A DNA stretch of 37,080 nucleotides from Chitinophaga pinensis (GTDB lineage: Bacteria; Bacteroidota; Bacteroidia; AKYH767-A; OLB10). Below are positions 17,598-26,001 of the stretch, piece by piece. Under the pieces are notes generated by a model, which worked only from the letters and a program-made list of their open reading frames with translations, was not told where the DNA came from and searched no databases. The stretch's first letter is position 1. Every line of letters begins with the position of its first letter. Location: assembly GCA_943332105.1 (NCBI GenBank), contig CALQOD010000019.1, forward strand, positions 1 to 37,080. Direction: 5' to 3'. Both the position numbers and the translations under genes were made by a program.

Positions 17598-18125
17598 ATG
17601 ACCAACGAAGAAGTAGAAAAAATAATCAACGAAGTATTCCCAGGATTAACATTATACTATCGTGATGCAAATTTATCGAAAGAAGTAATTTCGAATTATC
17701 AACCGAAGCAAATTATCTTAGAACCAGCGTTTATCGATTGCTCGCATATGGGCGGATATCCAACAGGAAATATGCGTTACCTGATAGCAAGTAATAAAGC
17801 TGCTGACTTAAGTCGTGTACAACCCGAAGTAGCTAAATACGGAATGATGGTGATTAATGCTGGTTCGTTTTTTAAAGTATTAGACATTTTTGAAATTGAC
17901 GGCTATACGCAGGTGTTACTATTGCATATCCCATCGCAGGCGGTCGACTTTTTTAAAATCACGAACTCCAACTTAGAGCAAACCGTGATTGATAAATGTC
18001 GCGCGCTATTTGAAACGCGAATGACAGACGAAGTAATTCCTGAACTCAACGAAGAAGAATGGAAACAACGAATCGATTTTCCAGTGGGGATGAGTAAGGA
18101 AGGGAAGTTGTATTTTCAGGAGTAA
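17598..18125 (+). CDS. Conserved-looking cytosolic protein of unknown function
   Basis: The 175-residue protein has no signal peptide or membrane segment. Its sequence is well-ordered (MTNEEVEKIINEVFPGLTLYY at the start, a central hydrophobic alternation typical of an alpha/beta fold, then an acidic C-terminus with EVIPELNEEEWKQRIDF). I do not recognise a family or catalytic motif. It is preceded by the REPIN-like repeat and ends two bases from a convergent lipoprotein gene, so it is probably transcribed alone. Confidence 0.7.
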   Translation: MTNEEVEKIINEVFPGLTLYYRDANLSKEVISNYQPKQIILEPAFIDCSHMGGYPTGNMRYLIASNKAADLSRVQPEVAKYGMMVINAGSFFKVLDIFEIDGYTQVLLLHIPSQAVDFFKITNSNLEQTVIDKCRALFETRMTDEVIPELNEEEWKQRIDFPVGMSKEGKLYFQE

Positions 18126-18127
18126 TA

Positions 18128-18748
18128 TTATTTCTTTCTGAAAGTTAATTTGTCAAAACTCCATGCATTTTTACAACGTGTTTTTATTGCACTCGAAGTA
18201 ATTACTATTTTCTTTTTATTACTAAAATCAATTGTTAATTCAACTTCAGCATTTTCTTTTGGATTTCTTTCTTTTATATCTACCTCTTCTTCTGGCATTC
18301 CACAATCTTGCTTGTCAGTATAATTACAATATGTTTTCGTAATAAATACTTTATAGACATTATCAGCAACTTCTATTGCTTTAATAAAATCTGCTTCGGC
18401 ATTGGTTTCTGGCCCAGAACATCCGTAAGGCTCGTTTCCATTGTATAGTTGTTTGACAACGATTCCCTTTTTTGATTTTTTAATTTCTAAGTTACATATC
18501 GATCCTCCACCCATTGTATTATCTGCATAATCAACTGCAAATAGTTCATTGCTTGTATATGTTCCTAAAATAACTTTTAATTCATTATCATCTAAAAATA
18601 TTTCTTCTACCTTCTTTTCTACAATCGGTTTATTGACCGATGTTTTTTTATTTTCAGGAACTAATACAGGTTTATCAGCTTGTTTACAGCCAATAAAAAT
18701 TGATGATAAAATAAAACAGCGAGTGACTACATTAAAAATAGATTTCAT
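18128..18748 (-). CDS. Putative lipoprotein of unknown function
   Basis: The 206-residue product has a short N-terminal hydrophobic signal ending in SIFIGC, a plausible lipobox with Cys21 as the lipidated residue. The mature protein is lysine-rich at first, then contains several Cys (GGGSICNLEIKK, YGCSGPE, TYCNYTDKQDCGMPEEE, TRCKNAWS), which may form disulfides. Predicted beta-rich character follows from alternating hydrophobics. No family was recognised. It is convergent with the 175-residue gene and shares no operon with a neighbour. Confidence 0.7.
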   Translation of the reverse strand: MKSIFNVVTRCFILSSIFIGCKQADKPVLVPENKKTSVNKPIVEKKVEEIFLDDNELKVILGTYTSNELFAVDYADNTMGGGSICNLEIKKSKKGIVVKQLYNGNEPYGCSGPETNAEADFIKAIEVADNVYKVFITKTYCNYTDKQDCGMPEEEVDIKERNPKENAEVELTIDFSNKKKIVITSSAIKTRCKNAWSFDKLTFRKK

Positions 18749-18822
18749 AATTGTTAATTTTATTTATTAATCAAAGTAAAAAACAAAAAGTAACCGTAAA
18801 CATAAATTCAATTTAAAAATAA

Positions 18823-20349
18823 TTATTTTAAATAACTAATCGCGAAACGTGTTGCTTGTTCTTTAGTATCAGCTGTAGCAAATAATTTATCGCCTTGCAG
18901 TTTTACAAATTTGTTATTAAACGCTTTCAGTATAATCGTATTAGCATCCAATTGAATAATCGTAAATGCTTCCCAGTCAGAAGGAGATTCGCGGTTTGCC
19001 ATAATCTGTTTGCTGCCATCAATCTCAGCAGATAAAAATTGATTGGTATAAGCCATCAAGTTCACTGTATTTTTAGGGCGCCAGATCAAGTTAAATGTTT
19101 CCCATCCTTCTGCATTATTCTTTGTTGCAACCAACTCTTTTGATTGCTCTGCACAGACAAACTTACCATTATCAGCTTTCAAGGTTATATACTTTTCTAC
19201 AGGTAAATTAATATCTCCTTCAAATTGATTGGTGAGCAATCTATGTACTTCGGTCTCTAGAATTATATTCACCGATAAATCAGGCTTTTCTTTCACTAAT
19301 AAATCTTCGCGCATACGGTATTTCCATTCATCATGAATAAAAACGCATTCGTGAAACGACTCTTCAAAATATTTCATCATTAGCATTGTGAAAGAATCAC
19401 GAATGAAAAAACACTTTCGTTTTGGTTGTCTATCATTGATACGCACCAGTTGAAAATCCCATTCTGCAATTTGTGCTGGTCGTTTGTAATTACGCAACGG
19501 ACCATCATACGCGCCACTATCGCCTTTGCGTTTTAAGGCTAGAAATTTCTCAGGGAACTTATCCTCAACATTCAGAATTTTTGCTTGTGATCCTAAGCGT
19601 GATTCGTACTCACGTGTGAAGTCGTTGATGTTGGCAATGTATAAATCAGCATAATCTTTCTTGATAGAATTAGCAATAGCTTCATAACCATAATACGCAC
19701 CTAAGTCGTTCCAGTGATCATCTGTTCGTTGATACAACACTACTCCATCCTTTTTATGCGCAAGAATATTCGAACGTACATCAATAATGTTTATGTAAGG
19801 AGGATTATTCAAAGACATTAATTGATCGTAGCGTGTTTTAGGAGAAACTTTTACTACCTGATAAGGAAGATTCTCTGGATAAACATTCATCTTATTAGGA
19901 ACGATTGCTACGTAGTATTTCATTCCACGCATAGCAGCCCATTTCGTGCGCTTCTCTAAGTCGTTCTTTATAGTTTGTAATTCTTCGGAAGTAAACAAAT
20001 TTGCGCCTTTGTAATTGGCGGTCGATTTTGTCTCGTAAAACCAATTGTTATTTCCAATGATGACTTCAGATGGAACAGCAGACGTACGAAGGTTAAAGAA
20101 TTCAAAGCGATCTAAAAAACGAATCAGTGAATTTCTGAATCCGAAATTATCTGCGTAATACGCATCATATTCTTTAAAGAATTTTTCGAGTTCACTCTTT
20201 TGATAAACTGGTCGTGCTGCTTTCTCACGATTTTCATTCGCAGGAAATTCAGCAACTAATTCAAGATTACTATTGATAAACGGCAATAGAATCATGACGG
20301 AAAAAATCATGATGACCAACATTTTTATAAATGTCTTTTTCGCCTCCAT
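18823..20349 (-). CDS. AlgX/AlgJ-like SGNH acetyltransferase with C-terminal fascin-like trefoil
   Basis: The start is taken at ATG 20349, overlapping the MBOAT stop by one base (TGATG); a TTG three bases earlier is also possible. The 508-residue protein has one N-terminal membrane segment (IKMLVIMIFSVMILLPFI). Residues ~60-370 match the AlgX/AlgJ (DHHW) fold: TDDHWNDLGAYYGY supplies the Asp-His pair and RDSFTMLMM the catalytic Ser. Family members transfer acetyl groups onto extracytoplasmic polysaccharides, receiving acetyl from a partner MBOAT. The last ~125 residues form repeated blocks (ITLKADNGKFVCAEQ, LMAYTNQFLSAEI, LKAFNNKFVKLQGD) that fit a fascin-like beta-trefoil, possibly a glycan-binding module. 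That fusion is uncommon to my knowledge. Polysaccharide identity is unknown. Confidence 0.85.
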   Translation of the reverse strand: MEAKKTFIKMLVIMIFSVMILLPFINSNLELVAEFPANENREKAARPVYQKSELEKFFKEYDAYYADNFGFRNSLIRFLDRFEFFNLRTSAVPSEVIIGNNNWFYETKSTANYKGANLFTSEELQTIKNDLEKRTKWAAMRGMKYYVAIVPNKMNVYPENLPYQVVKVSPKTRYDQLMSLNNPPYINIIDVRSNILAHKKDGVVLYQRTDDHWNDLGAYYGYEAIANSIKKDYADLYIANINDFTREYESRLGSQAKILNVEDKFPEKFLALKRKGDSGAYDGPLRNYKRPAQIAEWDFQLVRINDRQPKRKCFFIRDSFTMLMMKYFEESFHECVFIHDEWKYRMREDLLVKEKPDLSVNIILETEVHRLLTNQFEGDINLPVEKYITLKADNGKFVCAEQSKELVATKNNAEGWETFNLIWRPKNTVNLMAYTNQFLSAEIDGSKQIMANRESPSDWEAFTIIQLDANTIILKAFNNKFVKLQGDKLFATADTKEQATRFAISYLK

Positions 20350-21770
20350 CAAAATCTGAAATAAATAAAAGGATTATACGTGTTGGCTGCTAAATAGGCT
20401 AATGCAAAAAAGAAGACAACGATAGCAAACGTAAACTTCACCAATAAGAAACGATATTCTAAAACTGGCGCTATGCTAAACTTCGCCATGTATCGGTCAC
20501 TAACGGCTCTGAATATCCTAAAAGAATAAAGGATGGCGAACACAAGCAGTATTATCACTTTCGGATTTATAAATTCAATGGCAAATACACTTGTTGTTAC
20601 TCCGCTTGAAATTCCGAACATTCGTTCAACAAATATCCAGGCTTCTGAAATTTTATCCGCTCTGAAAAACACCCAACCAATCATTACTACTAAAAGTGTA
20701 TAGGCAACTCGTAATGGTGATGGAAGCTTGCTAATAATTTTATCAAGGCCAACTCTTTCCAGCAATAAAAACAATCCGTGGTACATTCCCCAAACAATGA
20801 ATGTCCAGCTGGCGCCATGCCAGAAGCCCGTGCAAAAAAAGACAATTAATAAATTGCGCAACGTTTTTAATTCAGATCCTTTGCTCCCTCCTAACGGAAT
20901 GTATAGAAAATCTCTAAACCATGTAGAGAGTGAAATATGCCAGCGTCGCCAGAATTCTTTTATGGACTTAGATGAATAGGGATAATTAAAATTCTCTGGG
21001 AAATCGAATCCGAAAATTTTTGCTAAGCCAAGTGCCATATCCGAGTATCCAGAGAAATCAAAATAAATCTGAATGGTGTAACTGATAATTCCCAACCATG
21101 CTGCACTCGTAGAAAGTGATGCAGCGGGATTATTAAAAATTCCATCAGCAATAAACGCAAACGTATTCGCAACAATTACTTTTTTCGCTAATCCAAAAAT
21201 AAAACGTTGTATTCCGAACGCAGCTTTATCCATGCTCATTGTACGATTAGCAAACTGCGTTGCCACATCGTAATAACGCACAATTGGTCCTGCAATTAAT
21301 TGCGGAAAGAAGGAAATGTATAAAGCTAAATCGAGAAAGTTCTTTTGTACTTGCACTTTTTTACGATACACATCAATCACATACGAGAGCGCATGAAAAG
21401 TAAAAAACGAAATTCCAATTGGTAATCCAACCGGCGTATATTCAATTTGCGTTGACTTAAGCAGATTAATATTATCAAGAAAGAAATTAAAATACTTGTA
21501 ATAGCCGAGCAATCCAAGATTGACAATTACAGCAATGGTAAGAATGAGCTTATCATTCGTATCACGATTTTTATCAATCAGTAATCCGAAGATGTAATTG
21601 ATAATGATTGAAAAAATAAAAATGGGTGTTTGAGATAAACTTCCCCAAGCGTAAAAAATAAGACTGGCAATTAATAAAATGCTATTGTGAAATTGTTTTT
21701 TCCCAATGCCTATTAAGAATAGAACGATGGGTAAAAAAGCAAATATGAAAATTGGGGAACTAAATAGCAT
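20349..21770 (-). CDS. MBOAT-family O-acyltransferase (AlgI-like)
   Basis: This 473-residue polytopic membrane protein carries the MBOAT core: NYPYSSKSIKEFWRRWHISLS, WFRDFLYIPLGGSKG and the catalytic-histidine segment CTGFWHGASWTFIVWGMYHG. The relatives AlgI, DltB and PatA move acyl groups, usually acetyl, across the inner membrane for attachment to exopolysaccharide, peptidoglycan or teichoic acid. The following gene, overlapping by one base, is an AlgX/AlgJ-like transferase, so the pair forms a two-component O-acetylation system. No polysaccharide polymerase is in the window, so the acceptor cannot be named. Confidence 0.93.
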   Translation of the reverse strand: MLFSSPIFIFAFLPIVLFLIGIGKKQFHNSILLIASLIFYAWGSLSQTPIFIFSIIINYIFGLLIDKNRDTNDKLILTIAVIVNLGLLGYYKYFNFFLDNINLLKSTQIEYTPVGLPIGISFFTFHALSYVIDVYRKKVQVQKNFLDLALYISFFPQLIAGPIVRYYDVATQFANRTMSMDKAAFGIQRFIFGLAKKVIVANTFAFIADGIFNNPAASLSTSAAWLGIISYTIQIYFDFSGYSDMALGLAKIFGFDFPENFNYPYSSKSIKEFWRRWHISLSTWFRDFLYIPLGGSKGSELKTLRNLLIVFFCTGFWHGASWTFIVWGMYHGLFLLLERVGLDKIISKLPSPLRVAYTLLVVMIGWVFFRADKISEAWIFVERMFGISSGVTTSVFAIEFINPKVIILLVFAILYSFRIFRAVSDRYMAKFSIAPVLEYRFLLVKFTFAIVVFFFALAYLAANTYNPFIYFRF

Positions 21771-21816
21771 TAATGAATCTGCAAAGTTGAAGTAGTAAAA
21801 ATAGAAAATAAAACAT

Positions 21817-21849
21817 AAAAAAAGTCCCGAGCTAATTACACTCAGGACT
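21817..21849 (-). terminator. Rho-independent terminator of nrdA
   Basis: On the minus strand AGTCCTGAG (21849-21841) pairs with CTCGGGACT (21831-21823) with one G-U pair and a 9-nt loop, followed by a run of seven T (complement of 21823-21817). It separates nrdA from the MBOAT gene. Confidence 0.85.
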
Positions 21850-21877
21850 GGGTTGGTTTATGGTTAGATTGTATTTT

Positions 21878-24346
21878 TTATCCGCTGCAGCTAATGCAAT
21901 CAGGATTGTCTAATGAGCAAGTCTTTGGCTCAACAAAGTCAGTTGTGAAATCAGCAGCAGCAGGTGTTGCTGTTGTTAAGACTGATATTGATGATGGCGT
22001 TTCAGGAACTGTGGTTGTTGCAGTTACTACCATTGCTTCTGTATTTACCGATACTACTTCAGCAACAACTGGCGCTGCTTCGTATTGTTTATCGACAGTG
22101 AACTTAATTGCTGATGCGGCAGGTTTTGTTCTTAAATAGTACATACCTGTTTTCAAGCCGCGCTCCCATCCGTAGAAATGCATTGATGTAAGCTTAGCGA
22201 AGTTTGGTTCAGCAATAAATAAATTCAACGACTGACTTTGGCAGATATAAGCACCACGGTCAGCAGCCATATCGATAATCGTACGTTGTTTGATTTCCCA
22301 AACTGTTTTATAAAGTTCTTTGATTTCTTGAGGAATTTCAGGAATATTTTGAACAGAACCATTTGCAGAAATGATTTTGTTCTTCATTGAATTATCCCAT
22401 AATCCTAATCGCACTAAGTCCATTAATAAATGTTTGTTCACCACGATGAACTCACCACTTAATACACGACGGTTATAGATATTCGTTGTATAAGGTTCGA
22501 AGCATTCGTTATTACCTAAGATTTGAGAAGTAGATGCTGTTGGCATTGGAGCAAGCAATAATGAATTACGTACACCATACTTCTTTACTTCTTCACGAAG
22601 TACATCCCACTCCCAACGATCTGTTGGCGTTACATTCCACATATCAAATTGGAATATACCTTGAGAGATTGGCGAACCTTCGTATGTTGAGTATGCACCC
22701 TCTACTTTCGCTAAATCTTTTGAAGCTGTCATTGCTGCATAGTAAATCGTTTCAAAAATTTCACGATTCAACGTTCTTGCTTCTTCGCTTTCGAAAGGAT
22801 AACGCATCAAGATAAAGGCATCTGCTAATCCTTGCACACCTATACCGATAGGACGGTGACGCATATTACTATTACGAGCTTCAACAACTGGGTAATAGTT
22901 TTCATCGATGATACGATTTAAATTCTTCGTAGCAGTATAAGTAATTTCAAATAATTTTTGGTGATCAAACTTTCCGTTGATAACAAAGCGCGGAAGTGCA
23001 ATAGAAGCCAAGTTACAAACTGCTACTTCGTCAGGTGCTGTATATTCAACAATCTCCGTACATAGGTTAGAACTCTTGATAGTACCTAAATTTTTCTGAT
23101 TGCTCTTTTCGTTACAAGCATCCTTGTATAACATATAAGGAGTACCTGTTTCAATTTGTGATTCTAGGATAGCTGTCCAAAGTTCACGCGCAGGAATTGT
23201 TTTTCTTGCACGGCCTTCTGATTCATAACGCGTATATAAAGCTTCGAACTCTGCTCCATAGCACTCATCTAGTCCTGGTGCTTCATTCGGACAGAATAAA
23301 CTCCATTGACCTTCTGCTTTTACACGCTTCATGAATAAATCGCAAATCCAAAGTGCGTAAAATAAATCACGCGCACGTATTTCTTCTTTCCCATGGTTTT
23401 TCTTTAACTCAAGGAATTCAAAAATATCTGCATGCCAAGGCTCTAAGTAAACTGCGAAAGAACCTTTACGCTTTCCACCACCTTGATCTACGTAACGTGC
23501 AGTATCATTGAACACGCGTAACATTGGAACGATTCCGTTACTTGTTCCGTTTGTACCACGGATATAAGAACCCGTAGCACGGATATTATGTAAGCTTAGT
23601 CCGATACCACCAGCAGATTGAGAAATTTGAGCTGTTTGCTTTAATGTATTATAGATTCCATCGATACTATCGTTTTGCATCTGTAATAAGAAGCAAGAAC
23701 TTAACTGAGGCTTAGGAGTACCTGAATTGAATAAAGTAGGCGTTGCATGTGTAAACCAACGCTCGCTCATTAAGTTATAAGTATGAATAGCTGATTCTAC
23801 ATCCGTCTTATGAATACCTACAGACACACGCATTAACATATGTTGCGGGCGCTCCACAACTTTTCCGTTGATTCTTAATAGGTAAGATTTTTCTAACGTC
23901 TTGAAACCGAAATAATCATATCCAAAATCACGGTCGTAAATGATGCTAGAATCTAGAAGATCGGAGTTGTTTTCAATGATCTCCATTACATCTTCCGCAA
24001 TTAAAGAAGCATTCTTTCCTGTTTTAGGATCGATGAACGTATAAAGGTCACGCATTGTTTCCGTGAACCCTTTTTTAGTATTCTTATGCAAGTTGGATAC
24101 CGCGATGCGTGATGCAAGTTGCGCAAAATCAGGATGACGCGTAGTTAAAGAGGCCGCCATTTCTGCAGCAAGGTTGTCAAGCTCAGTTGTAGTTACGCCA
24201 TTAAATACCCCTTCAATTACCTTTTGTGCAACAATTTGTGCACTAACATGGTCTGGTGAAAGACCATAGCAAAGCTTTTGAATACGGGCAGTAATTTTGT
24301 CAAACTTTACTGTTTCCTCCTTACCATCTCTTTTAATTACGAACAT
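21878..24346 (-). CDS. nrdA: Class I ribonucleoside-diphosphate reductase, alpha subunit
   Basis: The enzyme reduces NDPs to dNDPs for DNA synthesis. The 822-residue protein has an N-terminal ATP-cone ([20 protein letters not shown]) for allosteric control, then the RNR barrel: [15 protein letters not shown] carries the first redox Cys, SNLCTEI the thiyl-radical Cys and Glu, and [15 protein letters not shown] the loop near the substrate. The tail ends CISCSG, the CxxC pair that passes electrons from thioredoxin or glutaredoxin. A low-complexity Val/Thr/Ala linker of ~55 residues precedes that tail. The small subunit nrdB is not adjacent: downstream is a terminator and then the MBOAT gene, and upstream is a long leader. 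It must lie elsewhere, or the second subunit is of another type. Confidence 0.96.
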   Translation of the reverse strand: MFVIKRDGKEETVKFDKITARIQKLCYGLSPDHVSAQIVAQKVIEGVFNGVTTTELDNLAAEMAASLTTRHPDFAQLASRIAVSNLHKNTKKGFTETMRDLYTFIDPKTGKNASLIAEDVMEIIENNSDLLDSSIIYDRDFGYDYFGFKTLEKSYLLRINGKVVERPQHMLMRVSVGIHKTDVESAIHTYNLMSERWFTHATPTLFNSGTPKPQLSSCFLLQMQNDSIDGIYNTLKQTAQISQSAGGIGLSLHNIRATGSYIRGTNGTSNGIVPMLRVFNDTARYVDQGGGKRKGSFAVYLEPWHADIFEFLELKKNHGKEEIRARDLFYALWICDLFMKRVKAEGQWSLFCPNEAPGLDECYGAEFEALYTRYESEGRARKTIPARELWTAILESQIETGTPYMLYKDACNEKSNQKNLGTIKSSNLCTEIVEYTAPDEVAVCNLASIALPRFVINGKFDHQKLFEITYTATKNLNRIIDENYYPVVEARNSNMRHRPIGIGVQGLADAFILMRYPFESEEARTLNREIFETIYYAAMTASKDLAKVEGAYSTYEGSPISQGIFQFDMWNVTPTDRWEWDVLREEVKKYGVRNSLLLAPMPTASTSQILGNNECFEPYTTNIYNRRVLSGEFIVVNKHLLMDLVRLGLWDNSMKNKIISANGSVQNIPEIPQEIKELYKTVWEIKQRTIIDMAADRGAYICQSQSLNLFIAEPNFAKLTSMHFYGWERGLKTGMYYLRTKPAASAIKFTVDKQYEAAPVVAEVVSVNTEAMVVTATTTVPETPSSISVLTTATPAAADFTTDFVEPKTCSLDNPDCISCSG

Positions 24347-24409
24347 ACACTTAAAGCGTTTTTAGATTGTGGTTATTGCTGTTTAACTAAACTCTTTTGT
24401 TTTTTCCAG

Positions 24410-24531
24410 ACTTAAAAGAGGCGACGACTCCGCTGACAACTATTTATTGCCTTATTTAAGTGTTCCAGAAACTGATTTGAGTTTGAAAACCAGCGCTTTC
24501 CCGTTTCCGGGTCCGACTGCTGTAGCCGGTT
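24410..24531 (-). ncRNA. Candidate structured leader RNA of nrdA
   Basis: Read on the minus strand, AACCGGC (24531-24525) can pair with GCTGGTT (24494-24488), enclosing a perfect CCCG-GAAA-CGGG tetraloop hairpin (24511-24500). Further down, ACTTAAATAAGGC (24461-24449) pairs with GCCTCTTTTAAGT (24422-24410) except for two central mismatches. GC is clearly higher than in the flanks. It resembles no riboswitch class that I can name; the boxes of cobalamin riboswitches are not met. Confidence 0.45.
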
Positions 24532-24570
24532 ACAAATCAAGTTAAAGATATGTTCATTCCCAAGCCCTAT

Positions 24571-24579
24571 TTATCCACA
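24571..24579 (+). promoter_or_regulatory. Consensus DnaA box
   Basis: TTATCCACA is the exact DnaA-box consensus and lies about 225 bp upstream of the nrdA start. In E. coli DnaA controls nrdAB through such boxes. A single 9-mer can arise by chance. Confidence 0.35.
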
Positions 24580-24662
24580 ATTGAATGCTTTTTTCAACAA
24601 AATAGCGGTTGCAAAATTTTTTCGAGAAAAAACTTTTTTACTTGAAAAATTATCTTATTTAG

Positions 24663-24703
24663 AAAAAAAAGGGGGCTTTTCTGTTGACCAAGTTGCCCCT
24701 TTT
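24663..24703 (-). terminator. Rho-independent terminator of the aldo/keto reductase gene
   Basis: On the minus strand AAAAGGGGC (24703-24695) pairs with GCCCCCTTTT (24676-24667), one unpaired base, followed by a T-rich tail. A run of C and T makes it a standard intrinsic terminator. Confidence 0.75.
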
Positions 24704-24792
24704 AATTCGTATAGACTAGGCGTTAGGAAGGCAATTAAATTGTTTTTATATCAATAAAAAATTTCTGATTTATAAAACAGTTCTTATCGACA

Positions 24793-25776
24793 TTAAAAAT
24801 CTTCTAATACAGGTTTGTTGTTTAGTACAAGATCGACACTATCCATTACATCTGAAGTTAATATAGGTAAAGCATCAATGGCTTTTAAATTTTCTTCTAG
24901 CTGCGGAACTTTACTTGCACCTAAAATTACGGTACTTACATTTGGATTTTTCAAACACCAGGCAATGGCAAAAACAGGAAGTGATACATTAAGGTCATCT
25001 GCAATTTTCTTAATAGCTTTCACTTTATTGATACGCTCTTCCGTAAGATTTCTTTCTTTCAACCATTCTAGTCCTTCAATAGAAAGTCTTGTGTCGGTAG
25101 GATTATCAAACAAATATTTTCCTGATAAAACTCCACTTGCTAATGGCGACCAAATCGTAGTAGCTAATCCTTGATGCTTGAACAAATGCAAATAATCATC
25201 TTCCATTTTTTTACGCTCCAGCATATTATATTGCGGCTGTTCCATAACTGGAGGCATTAAATGATGGTGCGCTGCTTCTAAATGAGCTTGCAAAATTTCT
25301 TGTGCGCTCCATTCAGAAGTTCCCCAATATAAAATTTTGCCTTGCTGAATCAAATGATTCATCGCTTGAACGGTTTCTAAAATGGGAGTATTTTTATCAG
25401 GACGGTGACAATAATATAAATCGATATAATCAACTTGTAATCTTTTTAGTGCTGCATCACAACCTTCAATAATATGCTTACGACTTAATCCGCGTTGGTT
25501 TGGCTTATTCTCTTCAAATCCGAAGAACACCTTACTCGAAACCATATACGAGCTGCGCGTCCATTTTACCTTGTTAAGGATGTTTCCCATTACCTCTTCA
25601 CTTTTTCCGCGTGCGTAGATTTCTGCATTATCAAAAAAGTTAATGCCAGCATCATAGGCTTTAATCATCAATTCTTCGGCAGTTGTATCTGCTATTTGCT
25701 TTCCAAAAGTTAACCACGTTCCAAATGAAAGTGCACTAACTTGTAGACCTGTATTCCCAAATTTTCTGTATTCCAT
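24793..25776 (-). CDS. Aldo/keto reductase (Kv-beta/YghZ-like)
   Basis: This 327-residue NADPH-dependent oxidoreductase has a complete AKR tetrad: D49, Y54 (FFDNAEIYARGKSEE), K82 (SSKVFFG) and H124 (YYCHRPD). The N-terminal YRKFGNTGLQVSALSFGTW and the later SPLASGVLSGKY and VILGASKVPQLEENL (NADP-binding) are typical of the branch including K-channel beta subunits and E. coli YghZ, which reduce aldehydes such as methylglyoxal. The physiological substrate is not readable. The gene stands alone with its own terminator. Confidence 0.93.
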   Translation of the reverse strand: MEYRKFGNTGLQVSALSFGTWLTFGKQIADTTAEELMIKAYDAGINFFDNAEIYARGKSEEVMGNILNKVKWTRSSYMVSSKVFFGFEENKPNQRGLSRKHIIEGCDAALKRLQVDYIDLYYCHRPDKNTPILETVQAMNHLIQQGKILYWGTSEWSAQEILQAHLEAAHHHLMPPVMEQPQYNMLERKKMEDDYLHLFKHQGLATTIWSPLASGVLSGKYLFDNPTDTRLSIEGLEWLKERNLTEERINKVKAIKKIADDLNVSLPVFAIAWCLKNPNVSTVILGASKVPQLEENLKAIDALPILTSDVMDSVDLVLNNKPVLEDF

Positions 25777-26001
25777 ATTCCTTTATTTGCGCCTAAACTA
25801 CAATTAACAATTGATTCCCCCTTATGAAATGTCATTGTTTAAATAGAAAAGGAGTCTAATCGACCATTTTTCATTGTATTCTGTCTCTATTTGTCGTAAT
25901 TTGCTATATCCTTTATGAAAGGGGCAATAATCTAATAAATGATACCTTTGAAAACAAAACAATTTATAATAAAATTAAGACACTCCCTCTTTCTCAATAT
26001 T

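Larger units (their letters stand above)
24347..24792. other. 446-bp intergenic region upstream of nrdA
   Basis: No convincing coding frame. From the nrdA side it holds a probably structured leader (24410-24531), a consensus DnaA box (24571-24579), an A/T-rich stretch and the terminator of the aldo/keto reductase gene. Confidence 0.65.

Noticed and set aside
24347-24560. Cobalamin riboswitch upstream of nrdA
   Set aside because: GGGAA and AAGTC fragments are present on the minus strand, but the diagnostic GCCACTG and CAGGA boxes are missing and the spacing is wrong.
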